The notes beneath the pieces were generated by a model that worked only from the letters and a program-made list of their open reading frames with translations, ran no database searches and was not told the DNA's origin. The position numbers were made by a program, and so were the translations under genes. From the NCBI RefSeq assembly GCF_018613725.1, contig NZ_JAGGPS010000002.1, forward strand, positions 34,828 to 70,879: a stretch of 36,052 bases of DNA. The letters run 5' to 3'. The first letter of the stretch is position 1, and each line of letters begins with the position of its first letter. The DNA is from Hymenobacter sp. ISL-91. GTDB lineage: Bacteria > Bacteroidota > Bacteroidia > Cytophagales > Hymenobacteraceae. Positions 1-9,845 of the stretch are shown here, one piece after another.

Positions 1-66
1 ACACCCCCCGCCCCTACCCGTACCCAAGTCTTGGTTATCTTGCCTGAAGTTCCACCCGTTACCCTG

Positions 67-2130
67 ATGATGCACAAACCACTCATAACTGCCCTGCTCC
101 TGCTACCCCTGGCGGCCGCGGCCCAGACTACCTACACACCCGAACTGCTGCTAAAACTTGGCCGCCTGGGCGAAATGCAGGTGTCGCCGGACCAGAAAAC
201 GGTGGCCTACACCGTTACGCGCTACTCACTGACGGATAACAAAGGCCAGTCGGATATCTGGGTGGTGCCTACTGCCGGCGGCGCGGCCCGGCAGCTTACC
301 AATACGCCAGCCTCTTCGGAAAATTCGCTCAACTGGCTACCTGATGGCCGCTTGTCCTATTTGGGAAACGAAAGCGGCACCGACCGCCTGATGGTGATGT
401 ATGCCAATGGTACGGGCGCTGAGCCGTTGCGCAATCAGTTTTCGGAGGACGAAGATTTCAGCAATTTGAAATTCTCTCCCAAAGGAAATTTTGCGCTTTA
501 CACCCAGGATGTAAAGACGGGCAAATCGGTGCAGGACTGGTACCCCGACTTGCCCAAGGCCGACGCCAAAATCATCGACGACCTCAACTACCGCCACTGG
601 AGCAGCTGGGACGACTATAAGGTGTCGCACGTTTTCTTCCAGCCTTTGGGCCGTGACTACAAGCCCACCAGTCTGGCCAAGGACATCATGGCCGGCGAGA
701 AGTTCGACGCGCCGCTACAGCCCTTCGGCGGCTCTGAGCAGCTGGCCTTTTCGCCCGACGGCTACCAGCTGGCCTACACCTCGCGCAAACTCACGGGCAA
801 GGCCGAGGCCGAAAGCACCAACTCCGACATCTACCTCTACGACATCCGCACGGGCCAGACCACGAACCTGAGCGAGGGCCTGGGCGGCTACGATACCGAG
901 CCGGTTTTCTCGCCCGATGGCAACCAGGTGGCCTGGCTAAGCATGGCCACGCCCGGCTTCGAGTCGGACCGCAACAGCATTGTGGTGTATGATTTCAAGA
1001 CCAAAAAGCGCCAGGACGTAACGACCGGCTCGGAGCAGGCGGCGGGCAACGTGCGCTGGAGCCCTGACGGCAAAACGCTGTATTTCGCCAGCGCGCTGGC
1101 CGGCACCCAGCAGATTTTCTCGGTGCCCGCCAAAGGTGGCAAGGTGAGGCAACTCACCAAGGGCGCTTTCAACTACAACGGCTTCGAGCTGGCGGGCAAG
1201 GACGCGGTTATCGTGAACAAAACCACCCAGGCCAGCCCCGCCGACCTCGTGCGGGTGGACCTGAAATCGGGCCGCGAAACGGTGCTCACCAACATCAACC
1301 AAGCCGAGCTGGCGGGCGTGAAAACCGGTAAGCTGGAGTCGCGGATGGTGACGACCACCGACGGCAAGCAGATGCAGGTGTACGTAACCTTTCCGCCCGA
1401 TTTCGACCCCAGTAAGAAGTACCCGACCCTGCTCTACTGCCAGGGCGGCCCTCAGAGCCCGATTTCGCAGAGCTTTTCGTACCGCTGGAATTTCCAGCTG
1501 ATGGCGGCCCAGGGCTACATTGTGGTGGCCCCCAACCGGCGCGGCCTGCCTGGCTTCGGCACCGAGTGGAACAACAGCATCTCGGGCGACTGGGGCGGCC
1601 AGCCCATCCGCGACTACCTCTCGGCCATTGATGCGGTGAGCCAGGAGCCCTACGTAGACAAGGACCGGCGCGGCTGCGTGGGCGCCAGCTACGGCGGCTA
1701 TTCGGTGTACCAGCTAGCCGGCAAGCACGAGGGCCGCTTCAAGACGTTTATTGCCCACGCCGGCCTCTACAACCTCACCAGCTGGTACCCCAGCACCGAG
1801 GAAATGTTCTTCGCCAAGCACGACATCGGCGCCGCCCCTTGGGAAACGCCGCTCCACAAGAGCTACACCGCCTTCAACCCCCAGCAGTTCGCCCAGAACT
1901 GGGACACGCCCATCCTCGTCATCCACGGGGCCAAAGATTTCCGGGTGCCCGAGGGCCAGGGTATGGAGGCCTTCGGCACGGCCCAGCTGCGCGGTATCCC
2001 GAGCCGCTTCCTGTACTTCCCCAACGAGGGCCACTGGATTCAGAAGCCCCAGAACGCGGTGCTTTGGAACCGGGTGTTTTTTGAGTGGCTGGGCCGCACG
2101 CTGAAGCCTGAGGGGCAGGCGCAGCGGTAG
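67..2130 (+). CDS. Exported S9-family prolyl oligopeptidase/dipeptidyl peptidase-like serine peptidase
   Basis: The protein (687 residues from this start) should be a periplasmic or secreted peptidase cleaving short peptides. After a signal peptide ending near AAAAQ, the first ~400 residues carry repeated beta-propeller (PD40-like) motifs, FSPDG or WSPDG, typical of S9 enzymes. The C-terminal alpha/beta-hydrolase domain shows the nucleophile motif GASYGGY (Ser541), an Asp in HGAKDF (Asp624) and a His in NEGHW (His656), so the catalytic triad is complete. The frame is open from base 31, but the ATG at 67 puts the signal peptide exactly at the N-terminus, so I choose it; ATG 70 is equally possible. 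A hairpin with a T run follows the stop, so it is probably monocistronic on its 3' side. The family assignment is secure; substrate specificity is not visible. Confidence 0.93.
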   Translation: MMHKPLITALLLLPLAAAAQTTYTPELLLKLGRLGEMQVSPDQKTVAYTVTRYSLTDNKGQSDIWVVPTAGGAARQLTNTPASSENSLNWLPDGRLSYLGNESGTDRLMVMYANGTGAEPLRNQFSEDEDFSNLKFSPKGNFALYTQDVKTGKSVQDWYPDLPKADAKIIDDLNYRHWSSWDDYKVSHVFFQPLGRDYKPTSLAKDIMAGEKFDAPLQPFGGSEQLAFSPDGYQLAYTSRKLTGKAEAESTNSDIYLYDIRTGQTTNLSEGLGGYDTEPVFSPDGNQVAWLSMATPGFESDRNSIVVYDFKTKKRQDVTTGSEQAAGNVRWSPDGKTLYFASALAGTQQIFSVPAKGGKVRQLTKGAFNYNGFELAGKDAVIVNKTTQASPADLVRVDLKSGRETVLTNINQAELAGVKTGKLESRMVTTTDGKQMQVYVTFPPDFDPSKKYPTLLYCQGGPQSPISQSFSYRWNFQLMAAQGYIVVAPNRRGLPGFGTEWNNSISGDWGGQPIRDYLSAIDAVSQEPYVDKDRRGCVGASYGGYSVYQLAGKHEGRFKTFIAHAGLYNLTSWYPSTEEMFFAKHDIGAAPWETPLHKSYTAFNPQQFAQNWDTPILVIHGAKDFRVPEGQGMEAFGTAQLRGIPSRFLYFPNEGHWIQKPQNAVLWNRVFFEWLGRTLKPEGQAQR

Positions 2131-2154
2131 GTTGCCCGATACCAATATGAACAG

Positions 2155-2192
2155 AAAGCCTGCCGACGGTTATGTGTCGGCGGGCTTTTTTT
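2155..2192 (+). terminator. Rho-independent terminator of the S9 peptidase gene
   Basis: A 13-bp stem (AAAGCCTGCCGAC against GTCGGCGGGCTTT, one G-T pair) is followed directly by a run of T. It begins 25 nt after the peptidase stop codon. Confidence 0.8.
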
Positions 2193-2236
2193 CGGCTGAT
2201 TCGGAGAGGAACGGGCACTGGTAGCAGTTGGCAGCG

Positions 2237-2268
2237 TTGGGCAAGGCAACCCCGGGGCCGTATCTTAG
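2237..2268 (+). promoter_or_regulatory. Putative Bacteroidota-type promoter for the alpha-amylase gene
   Basis: TTG at 2237-2239 and TATCTTAG at 2261-2268 are separated by 21 nt. The Bacteroidota consensus is TTG, 19-21 nt, TAnnTTTG; one base of the -7 element deviates. It lies 30 nt upstream of the chosen amylase ATG and supports that start, because the open frame extends far upstream to 2172. Confidence 0.5.
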
Positions 2269-2297
2269 TCCCTGGTTTTCCGTATTATTTCTGCTGC

Positions 2298-4862
2298 ATG
2301 AAACAACTTGTACTTCTTCTGGCCCTGCTGACCGGGTCCTTGGGCCTCCGCGCCACTCCGCTTACGTTTCGGGTCGATATGCGCCAGCAGACCGTTCCGG
2401 CCACTGGGGTGCATGTGGCGGGCACGTTTCAGAAAGCAGCCGGCTACGCCGCCGACTGGAACCCGGCCAGCACCGCCCTCACCGACCCCGACGGGGACAA
2501 GGTGTACGAGCTGACGGTGAACGTACCGGCCGGCACCTACCGCTATAAGTTCATCAACGGCAACGGCTGGGGCGGCGCGGAGCCCGTGCCGGCCACCTGC
2601 GGCCAGGACGATGGCGGCGGCAACTACAACCGCATGGTAACGGTGGGCGCCGTAGCCCTGCGCCTGCCGGCCATTGCCTTCAACGGCTGCGCCACTCGCC
2701 TGCGTTTTGTAGTGAACATGCAGGGCCAGACGGTTTCGGCCGCCGGAGTGCATGTGGCCGGCAACTTCCAGGCCCTGGCCGGCTATGGCACCGACTGGGA
2801 CCCGGCCGCCACCACGCTCACCGACGACAACGCCGACGGCGTGTACGAGGCCGAAGTGCAGCTGCCCGCTCCCGGCCGCTTCCAATACAAGTTCATCAAT
2901 GGCGACACCTGGGCCGGAGCCGAAATCGTGCCGGCTGACTGCGGCCAGGATGATGGCAGCGGCAACCGCAACCGCACCGCCGAGGCCCTCCAGGACAGCA
3001 ACGTGGTCGGGCCGGTGTGCTTCAGCAGCTGCGCCAGCTGCGGGGCTTCGCCCACCAACTATGCCACGCACTGGTGGAACGACGCCGTGTTTTACGAGGT
3101 ATTCGTGCGCAGCTTCTACGACAGCAACGGCGACGGCAAAGGCGACTTTAAGGGCCTGATGCAGAAGCTCGACTACCTCAACGACGGCGACCCGGCCACC
3201 ACCACCGACCTAGGCGTAACGGCCCTGTGGCTGATGCCCATGATGGAGTCGCCGAGCTACCACGGCTACGACGTGACCAACTACCAGGCCACCGAGCCCG
3301 ATTACGGCACCATGGCCGAGTTTGAGGAATTCATGGCCGCTGCCCACGCCCGCGGCATCAAAGTGATTATCGACCTGGTGCTGAATCATTCCTCTGAACA
3401 GCACCCCTGGTTTACGCAGTCGGCCAGCAGCCCCGCCAGCCCCTACCGCGACTGGTACCGGTGGTCGGCCACCAACCCGGGCTACTCGGGGCCTTGGGGC
3501 CAGCAAACGGTATGGCACCCGCGCAATGGCAGTTACTACTACGGTATTTTCTGGAGCGGTATGCCCGACCTGAACTGGAACAACCCCAGTCTGAAAACAG
3601 CCATGTGGGACGCCACCCGTTTCTGGCTGAACAAAGGTGTGGACGGGTACCGCCTCGACGCCGTGAAGTACCTCGACGAAAACGGCCCGATCCTGGAAGA
3701 TACGCCCGCCACCCTCGACCTGCTCCACGAGTTCAACGGCGTAGTGAAGCAGGCCAACGCCAATGCCTTCACTGTGGGCGAGGCCTGGTCGAGGACTCCG
3801 GCCGTGCTGCCCTACGTGACCAACAACCGGCTCGACGTATGCTTTGAATTTGATCTGGCCGACGCCATTGTGAACGGGGTCAATTCGGGCAACGCGGCCG
3901 GGTTGCGCAGTCAGCTGCAGCTGGTAGATGCTACTTATCCCAAGCTCCAGTACGCCACCTTCCTCACCAACCACGACCAGAACCGGGTGCTGGGCCAGCT
4001 CGGCGGCAACCTGGCCCGCATGAAGCAGGCGGCAGCCCTCTACCTTTCCATGCCCGGCGTACCGTTCCTGTACTACGGCGAGGAAGTGGGCCTGCTCGGC
4101 AGCGGAGTGGATGAGGAAAAGCGCAAGCCCATGCAGTGGACGGCCGGAACCAATGCCGGTTTCAGCACCGGCACGCCCTGGCGCAGCCTCAACCCCAACT
4201 ACGCCCAGTTCAACGTGGCAACCCAGGCTGCCGACCCGGCTTCGCTGCTCAACCATTACAAGAAGCTGATTGCCCTGCGCACCACCCACGAAACGTTGCG
4301 CAAAGGCTATTTACTGCCCGTAACCACCACCGGTACCAGCCTGCTGAGCTACGCCCGGGTGTACGGCACGGAGGCCGTTGTAGTAGCCGCCAACCTGGGC
4401 GGCAGCGCCATCAGTCAGCCGAAGTTCATGCTCCCGCTCTCGTCGTTGCCGGCGGGTAGCTACCGGGTTACGGAGCTTTACTCGGGCCAGGCCGTGGGTA
4501 CGCTCGTCCTCGATGCCCAGGGCGGTTTCAGCAACTGGCAACCCAGCACCACGCTGGGGGCCAACGAAACCTGGCTGTTGCACCTGACGCCCCAAACCGT
4601 TACCAGCACCCAGGCGGCTCAACAGCTTTCGGCCCAGCTTTACCCCAACCCGGCCCGCCAGCAGGCCCAGGTGGTAGTAGCCGACCCGGCCGGCCGCAGC
4701 ACCGTTACCGTGTTCGACCTGCGCGGCCAGCTCCGCCAGCAGGCCACCTTCAGCGGCCCCCGCTACCAGCTCGACACCAGCTCCTGGCCCGCCGGCACCT
4801 ACCTGGTGCGGGTGCAGTCGGGCAAGCGCACCACGGTGCAGCGGCTGGTAGTGGTGCCGTAG
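2298..4862 (+). CDS. Secreted GH13 alpha-amylase with duplicated N-terminal starch-binding-like domains and T9SS sorting tail
   Basis: An 854-residue enzyme expected to hydrolyse alpha-1,4-glucans outside the cell. A short signal peptide is followed by two homologous modules (about residues 22-115 and 125-225), each with FRVDM/FVVNM, GVHVAG.F, YKFING and CGQDDG.GN motifs; they look like carbohydrate-binding or E-set modules. The GH13 barrel (about 255-660) carries all classical regions: [16 protein letters not shown] (nucleophile Asp454), VGEAW (acid/base Glu495) and TNHDQNR (Asp560). A calcium-type DSNGDGKGD loop lies near its start. A C-terminal beta domain is followed by a type A T9SS sorting domain starting at LYPNPA and ending in a basic, beta-rich tail. 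ATG 2298 is chosen for the signal peptide and the promoter upstream. Confidence 0.95.
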   Translation: MKQLVLLLALLTGSLGLRATPLTFRVDMRQQTVPATGVHVAGTFQKAAGYAADWNPASTALTDPDGDKVYELTVNVPAGTYRYKFINGNGWGGAEPVPATCGQDDGGGNYNRMVTVGAVALRLPAIAFNGCATRLRFVVNMQGQTVSAAGVHVAGNFQALAGYGTDWDPAATTLTDDNADGVYEAEVQLPAPGRFQYKFINGDTWAGAEIVPADCGQDDGSGNRNRTAEALQDSNVVGPVCFSSCASCGASPTNYATHWWNDAVFYEVFVRSFYDSNGDGKGDFKGLMQKLDYLNDGDPATTTDLGVTALWLMPMMESPSYHGYDVTNYQATEPDYGTMAEFEEFMAAAHARGIKVIIDLVLNHSSEQHPWFTQSASSPASPYRDWYRWSATNPGYSGPWGQQTVWHPRNGSYYYGIFWSGMPDLNWNNPSLKTAMWDATRFWLNKGVDGYRLDAVKYLDENGPILEDTPATLDLLHEFNGVVKQANANAFTVGEAWSRTPAVLPYVTNNRLDVCFEFDLADAIVNGVNSGNAAGLRSQLQLVDATYPKLQYATFLTNHDQNRVLGQLGGNLARMKQAAALYLSMPGVPFLYYGEEVGLLGSGVDEEKRKPMQWTAGTNAGFSTGTPWRSLNPNYAQFNVATQAADPASLLNHYKKLIALRTTHETLRKGYLLPVTTTGTSLLSYARVYGTEAVVVAANLGGSAISQPKFMLPLSSLPAGSYRVTELYSGQAVGTLVLDAQGGFSNWQPSTTLGANETWLLHLTPQTVTSTQAAQQLSAQLYPNPARQQAQVVVADPAGRSTVTVFDLRGQLRQQATFSGPRYQLDTSSWPAGTYLVRVQSGKRTTVQRLVVVP

Positions 4863-4950
4863 GCAGGCGGCCTGCTGAGGGCCAGTTTAGGGCTAAACGC
4901 AACGCCCATTTTCCATGCTGAAAACATAACAACCACTACTGAATAAAATC

Positions 4951-4988
4951 AAAGCGCCACCCTGTGACTCATCACAGGGTGGCGCTTT
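4951..4988. terminator. Bidirectional terminator between convergent amylase and FAS1 genes
   Basis: A perfect 17-bp inverted repeat (4951-4967 and 4972-4988) with a 4-nt loop, starting AAAGCGCCACC. T-rich sequence follows it in both directions, and it sits between two convergent genes. Confidence 0.85.
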
Positions 4989-5095
4989 ATTGTTGCTGTA
5001 TGGCTCAGGAAACGACTGTAAACGTTCCCGCACCAATTACTATGCTACCTATGCAAGCTGGCAACATAAGTCAGCAGTTTAGTGAGCGTGGAAAC

Positions 5096-5710
5096 TTACT
5101 GGGGCATCAATACCTGATTGATTACGTGCGTTACGCCATTGCTCGATTTTACATCGGCTTTCACCACCGTAGCACCGTTAATCATCACAGTACCACCGCT
5201 AACGCTTACTTTCAGCTTCTTGCCATCAACCGTAGTAATTTCCTGACCATCAGTCAAGTCGGCGGCCATTACGCTGCCGGGTACCACGTGGTACGTCAGG
5301 ATGCCGGCCAGCTTCTCCTTGTTCTCAGGCTTCAGCAGGTCGTCGAGCGCGCCGGCGGGCAACGCATCAAATGCTTCGTTGGTAGGAGCAAATACTGTGA
5401 ACGGACCACCACTGGTGGCTTTATCGGCGAGGCCGGAAGCTTTCAGGGCAGCGGCCAGGGTGCTCATCTGCGGCACGGCCATGGCATTTTCGGCCAGGTT
5501 TTTTCCGCTCGTGTCGTCCATGGCCATATCTGTCCCATCCGTTGCGGCTGGAGCCGTGGCCATATCCGTCGTTGCCATGTCCGTGCTAGTGGTATCGGTA
5601 GCGGCAGTATCGGCGGTGTTGGAACAGCTGGCGCTGCTGAATGCCAGGGCCGAGGCAACGAATACGGTGGCCAGGGTGCGGGCCGGGAAGTTGAGGGGTG
5701 TCATTTTCAT
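5096..5710 (-). CDS. FAS1 (fasciclin)-domain lipoprotein
   Basis: A 204-residue envelope lipoprotein. From the ATG at 5710 the protein has a basic N-terminus, a hydrophobic stretch and a lipobox-like SSASC with Cys29, followed by a low-complexity linker rich in Thr, Asp, Met and Ala (repeated TDMAT-like units). The C-terminal ~125 residues form one FAS1 domain with the characteristic GPFTVFAPTNEAF and the YHVVPG segment, ending VINQVLMPQ. FAS1 domains usually mediate adhesion or protein contacts; no enzymatic role is implied. The frame is open to 5758, but the extra 16 residues would bury the lipoprotein signal, so 5710 (or 5704) is preferred. It converges on the amylase gene across a shared terminator. 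Confidence 0.9.
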   Translation of the reverse strand: MKMTPLNFPARTLATVFVASALAFSSASCSNTADTAATDTTSTDMATTDMATAPAATDGTDMAMDDTSGKNLAENAMAVPQMSTLAAALKASGLADKATSGGPFTVFAPTNEAFDALPAGALDDLLKPENKEKLAGILTYHVVPGSVMAADLTDGQEITTVDGKKLKVSVSGGTVMINGATVVKADVKSSNGVTHVINQVLMPQ

Positions 5711-5903
5711 GTGAAAGGGGCTAAGGTTTTGGTTTATAAGGTGTACAAAGCGGGACATAGGATATAATGTTTAAATAATTTTATTGCACTTAGTAGCCGA
5801 ATAGTCGACAGCCCCAATTAGTTGTCCCAATTTTGCGCCCATACATCCTGCACGTATACCAAACCTGATACCCGCTTCTAAGTCCCATCACACCTGCGCA
5901 TCC

Positions 5904-7400
5904 ATGGCCCCACGCTTACCCATTTTGCTACTCACTGGTCTGCTACTGACGGCCACCGCCACATCGGCCCAGAAGGCCCGGCCGGCCCCGGCCAGCTCAG
6001 CCAGAAACGCCGATTCGGCTATAAAAGAGGCCGACCTCAGGCGCGACCTGTTTGCGTTGGCCGGCGACAAATACCGGGGCCGCGAAGGGGGTACGCTCGA
6101 TGAGCTACGGGCCTCCAGCTGGCTGGCTGAGCAGATGCGGGCCATTGGTATGCAGCCCGCCGGCGACGATGGCACGTATTTTCAGTGGTTTAACCTGCGG
6201 CGCACCCGCCTCACGCCCGCCAGCATCCTGCGTATCGGGAGCCGAACGCTACGGCCGGGCCACGAAGCTGTGGTGGTAGCCCCCGTAAATGCCCAACTGA
6301 AGGCTAAACTGGTGTTCGTGGGCACAGGCACGCCGGCAGAAGTGGCCAAGGCCAAAATAAAAGGCAAAGCGGTAGCCGTACAGCTCTCGGGCGAGCCCAC
6401 CAACGGCATCAGCTACCGCCGCTACCTGTTTGGCAAGCTGCGCGAGCAGGCCGCCGAACTGGCCCGGGCCGGGGCCGTGGCCGTGGTATTCGTGTCCGAC
6501 GATAAGGCCCAGGCGATTTACGAGCACTGGAGCCACATTTTTGAGCGCGGCCGCTACGGCCTGCCCGCCGACGAGTCGTTGAAAATTGTGGGCGACCAGC
6601 TGCCGGTAGTATGGCTGCCGATGTCGGAGGCCGAGGCCCTCAGCAAGTCGGGCCAGGAGCTGGTGGCCGATTTACGGGCCGAAACGTTCCTGTATCCGTC
6701 GGTGAACATCGTGGCTAAGCAGCCCGGCACCGATGCGCAGCTCAGAAGCCAGCACGTTCTTTTCAGCACCCACCAGGACCACGACGGCGTGCGCGCCCCG
6801 GTGGCAGGCGACTCGATTTACAACGGCGCCGACGACAATGCCACCGGCTGCGCGGCCCTGCTGGCCGTTATGCGGGCCTTCAAGCAGCAGCCGGGCAAGC
6901 GGTCGGCGCTGTTTGTGTACCACGGGGCCGAAGAGCGCGGCCTGCTGGGCTCGCGCTATTTCTCCAACAAGCCCACCGTGCCCCGCGAGAGTATCGTGGC
7001 CGTGCTCAACGCCGAAATGATGGGCCGCAACGCCCCCGACTCGGCCGCGCTGCTGGGTTCCATCGCGCCGCACCTGAATTCCTCGGACCTCGTAAAAACC
7101 GCCCTCACTGCCAACCAAACCGGCCCCAGGTTCAAGCTGGACACCGAGTGGGACAAGGCCACGCACCCCGAGGGCTGGTATTTCCGCTCCGACCACCTGC
7201 CCTACGCCCGCCTGGGCATTCCGGCCGTTATGTTCACCTCGCTGCTGCACGCCGACTACCACACGCCCGACGATGAGCCGGCTACCATCGACTACGGCAA
7301 GCTGCGGCGCATGACGCAGTGGCTGTACCTCACTGGCTGGGCCGTGGCCAACCGCCCGGCGCCGCCCGCCCGCGAGCCGGGCTTCCGACTGGAGCGGTAG
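5904..7400 (+). CDS. Exported M28-family zinc aminopeptidase with PA domain
   Basis: A 498-residue protein with a clear signal peptide (leucine-rich core, cleavage near TSAQK). Residues ~110-260 resemble a PA (protease-associated) insert, and residues ~275-490 form the M28 peptidase domain. Expected metal and catalytic positions are visible: His290 and Asp292 (STHQDHD), Asp310 (NGADDNATG), Glu343/Glu344 (HGAEERG) and His453 (DYHTPDD). At the fourth ligand position the usual Asp of an NLDMIG-type motif is Glu371 (LNAEMMG), which can still coordinate zinc. The protein probably removes N-terminal residues from peptides in the periplasm or outside. It starts 193 bp from the divergent FAS1 gene and is followed by a long palindromic repeat. 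Confidence 0.93.
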   Translation: MAPRLPILLLTGLLLTATATSAQKARPAPASSARNADSAIKEADLRRDLFALAGDKYRGREGGTLDELRASSWLAEQMRAIGMQPAGDDGTYFQWFNLRRTRLTPASILRIGSRTLRPGHEAVVVAPVNAQLKAKLVFVGTGTPAEVAKAKIKGKAVAVQLSGEPTNGISYRRYLFGKLREQAAELARAGAVAVVFVSDDKAQAIYEHWSHIFERGRYGLPADESLKIVGDQLPVVWLPMSEAEALSKSGQELVADLRAETFLYPSVNIVAKQPGTDAQLRSQHVLFSTHQDHDGVRAPVAGDSIYNGADDNATGCAALLAVMRAFKQQPGKRSALFVYHGAEERGLLGSRYFSNKPTVPRESIVAVLNAEMMGRNAPDSAALLGSIAPHLNSSDLVKTALTANQTGPRFKLDTEWDKATHPEGWYFRSDHLPYARLGIPAVMFTSLLHADYHTPDDEPATIDYGKLRRMTQWLYLTGWAVANRPAPPAREPGFRLER

Positions 7401-7431
7401 TAGCAGTAGCGGCCAATGAGGGAATAAAAGA

Positions 7432-7572
7432 GAACGTCATTCTGAGCATGTGGCGCATAGAGCCAGAGACGAAGAATCTCGCATGCCAAAGTAATCCGAC
7501 TGTCAGGGGTTACTGATGCACGCGAGATTCTTCGTCTCTGGCTCTATGCGCCACATGCTCAGAATGACGTTC
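7432..7572. repeat. Long palindromic intergenic repeat, copy 1 (51-bp perfect arms)
   Basis: Arms 7432-7482 and 7522-7572 are perfect inverted complements of 51 bp around a 39-nt spacer. The outer end reads GAACGTCATTCTGAGC and the inner end GAAGAATCTCGC. The element lies between the convergent M28 and FUSC genes, and its right arm covers the first two bases of the FUSC stop codon. It shares both ends with the repeat at 17754-17855. It may act as a terminator or as a non-autonomous mobile palindrome; no transposase is nearby. Confidence 0.9.
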
Positions 7573-9745
7573 ATTTTTTCGCATTCAATCCCCCCGCCAC
7601 GGTTTCGGTTACCCGATTGATGTCGCCGCTGAGCTTCTGGATAAACTCCAGCTGCTCGCCGAGCTGGGCATCTTCGGTGTCGGGCGTGGGGGCGGGCGGC
7701 GGCGTGAGGGCCTGGGGCTCTTCGGGTAGGTTGGCCTCGCCGAGACGGAGCAGGCCGCGCCGCAGCTGCTGCTGCGCCTGGCGCAGGGCCTTGAGGTCGG
7801 CGGCCGATAGCGTGGGCCGGATTTCGCCGGCCAGCAGGGCCGAGGTAATGGCCGCCACGTTGGCCGCCAGAATGTGGTTGAGCACTACGAACTCGTGCAC
7901 CTCGGCCGGATGGCGCTGCTTGGTGCGGGGTTCAGAAAGCATGCGCTGAAAGGCCGCGCCCAGGTTGGCCGACGTCACGTACACTTCCTTGCGGGCCAGC
8001 TTGTAGTCGAGCAGGGCTACGGGCGAGCCTTGCAAAGCCTGCTGCAACGTGCGCAGGTACTCCAGGTTGGCCCGCAGCACCGGCCGCAAAAAGCCCTGCA
8101 GCTGCTCCGACTCCCAGCGCGGAAACAGCAGGTAGCCCACCGCAAAGGCAATGCCGCAGCCCAGTACCGTATCGAAAATACGCTCCTGCACCACCCGCAC
8201 GTACCCTTCGCCCATAAAGCTGAACAGAATGAGCACGAAGGGCGTCATGAAAACAACGGTAATCAGGTAGTTGAGCCGGGCAAAGCTGAACGACACGATC
8301 ATGAAGCCCACCATCAGGGCCAGCAATACCAGCCGGTCCGAAATCAGCCAGAGCATCAGGGCCCCCAGTATTCCGCCGAGCAGCGTGCCTAGTATGCGTT
8401 GGGCGTTGCGCTGCTTGGTCAGGCTGAAGGCGGGCTTGAGCATGTAGGTTATCGTCATCAGCACCCAGTAGCCGTGGTAGCCGGCCAGCATTTCGGTGAT
8501 GATGAAGCCGATGAGGGAGGCCACGAGCATGCGGAGCGCGTGCCGGAAAATACCCGAGCGCATGGTGAGCTGGCCCGTAAGCTGGCGGGGCGTAAACTGC
8601 TGGTGGGCCACAAACCGGTCGAGCTCCAGGCCGGTTGCCCCATTGGCTTGCAGGGTGAGCAGAGGCGCGGCGGCTTCGGCAAAGTACCCCTGCATGCTCT
8701 GCAGGCGGGTTGTGAGGTTGCGCAGGTTTACCAGAATTTTGCGCAGCGGCAGCACCGAGCCAGTCTGGGCGGGGGTGGCTTCGAAGGCATCGAGGCGGGC
8801 TTTAAGCTGGTTGAGGCCGGCCAGCAGATCGGGGCGGGCGGGGCGGTAGGTGTAGTTGCCCTGAATGGCGAAACCCACCCGCTCCAGCTCGGCGGCCAGC
8901 GCGTCAATTTCGCTGGCAAAGGCATCGAGCAGGCCACTGGCTTCAAAGCGCCGGTGGAGCTCGGCGTAGTCGTAGCTCGTGATGGTTACCTGCTCGTAAA
9001 GGTCTACCAGATCCACGAACGTGAGCACCAGCCGGCGGCCGGTGTCGGACGATTCGCTGACCAGCTGGCGGGTTTTAAACAGCAGCTCGCGCACCCCGTC
9101 CTGTTTTTCACTTACGCGCACCTGCTGGGCCACCAGGTGGCGGTAGGCCTGCTCCAGGTTGGTGCCGCTGTGGTAAAACCCGGCCTTCAGGCGCAGGAAA
9201 CCCGCCACTGCCAGCACGGCCTCGCCCAGCGCCTGCTGGGCCTCGCGGTAGGGCCGCAGCCGGCTGAGGGCCAGCGCCAATGCCAGGTACCACACCCCGC
9301 CCGCCACCACCAGGCCCGCATTGCTGAGCACCTGGCTGGGCGGCAGCGGCTTGTCGAGCATCAATATCATCACCAGCAAGCCGGCCGTACCCACGGCCCC
9401 GGCCCGGTTGCCATACACGAGCAGCATCGTAAGCCAGAAGCTGGCGGCCACCACCAGCGCCCCTAGCAGCCACGGATACGGCTGCACCAACCCCGTCAGT
9501 AGGGCCATCAGGCCCGTGAGGGCTACCGCCGCCAGCCCGCCATTGCGTTTGTGCAGCGGCGGGCCGGGCGTATCGGTCAGGCTCACGCACAACGCCCCCA
9601 CCGACATGGCCACCCCGGTTTCGAGCCGCCCGAGCAGCCCCAGCACCAGACCCGGCACCAGTATGGCCAGCGTGGTGCGCAGGCCATCGGAGAACTCCTG
9701 GCTCGAAAAAAAGTAGCGCAGCTGGCGGACGTAGTGAGCGGACAT
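7571..9745 (-). CDS. FUSC/YccS-like inner-membrane protein
   Basis: A 724-residue integral membrane protein with the two-block architecture of FUSC (fusaric acid resistance/aromatic acid exporter-like) proteins. A first cluster of hydrophobic segments lies at residues ~25-170, a long cytoplasmic helical region follows (~170-400), and a second cluster (~410-530) contains the typical GYWVLMTITYMLKP and NAQRILGTLLGGILGA segments. A cytoplasmic C-terminal tail of ~190 residues is Ala/Gln-rich. The family is linked to export of small organic acids or to envelope functions, but the substrate cannot be inferred. ATG 9745 is preferred over the open-frame start at 9808 because the upstream residues are not hydrophobic or conserved-looking and MSAHYVRQL fits a normal start. 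It is divergent from the histidine kinase gene. Confidence 0.88.
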   Translation of the reverse strand: MSAHYVRQLRYFFSSQEFSDGLRTTLAILVPGLVLGLLGRLETGVAMSVGALCVSLTDTPGPPLHKRNGGLAAVALTGLMALLTGLVQPYPWLLGALVVAASFWLTMLLVYGNRAGAVGTAGLLVMILMLDKPLPPSQVLSNAGLVVAGGVWYLALALALSRLRPYREAQQALGEAVLAVAGFLRLKAGFYHSGTNLEQAYRHLVAQQVRVSEKQDGVRELLFKTRQLVSESSDTGRRLVLTFVDLVDLYEQVTITSYDYAELHRRFEASGLLDAFASEIDALAAELERVGFAIQGNYTYRPARPDLLAGLNQLKARLDAFEATPAQTGSVLPLRKILVNLRNLTTRLQSMQGYFAEAAAPLLTLQANGATGLELDRFVAHQQFTPRQLTGQLTMRSGIFRHALRMLVASLIGFIITEMLAGYHGYWVLMTITYMLKPAFSLTKQRNAQRILGTLLGGILGALMLWLISDRLVLLALMVGFMIVSFSFARLNYLITVVFMTPFVLILFSFMGEGYVRVVQERIFDTVLGCGIAFAVGYLLFPRWESEQLQGFLRPVLRANLEYLRTLQQALQGSPVALLDYKLARKEVYVTSANLGAAFQRMLSEPRTKQRHPAEVHEFVVLNHILAANVAAITSALLAGEIRPTLSAADLKALRQAQQQLRRGLLRLGEANLPEEPQALTPPPAPTPDTEDAQLGEQLEFIQKLSGDINRVTETVAGGLNAKK

Positions 9746-9845
9746 GCGCGGCGGCAGACAGGGGTTGGAAAGCAGGCAGCGGGCTACGGCGCGGCCGTTT
9801 GGGTGCAAGTTGCAACGCCCGGCTCATATTCTGCCCCGGTGGCGG

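Noticed and set aside
4964..5767. Long plus-strand frame of 267 codons opposite the FAS1 gene
   Set aside because: It is the antisense of a gene with a clear lipobox and FAS1 motifs; its translation is His/Gly-rich with no domain, typical of GC-rich shadow frames.
7432..7572. Insertion sequence
   Set aside because: No transposase frame fits between the arms and no target duplication is visible; described as a repeat only.
8399..9466. 355-codon plus-strand frame within the FUSC gene
   Set aside because: Composition rich in His, Gln and Gly without secondary-structure pattern; it mirrors the strongly supported membrane protein on the other strand.
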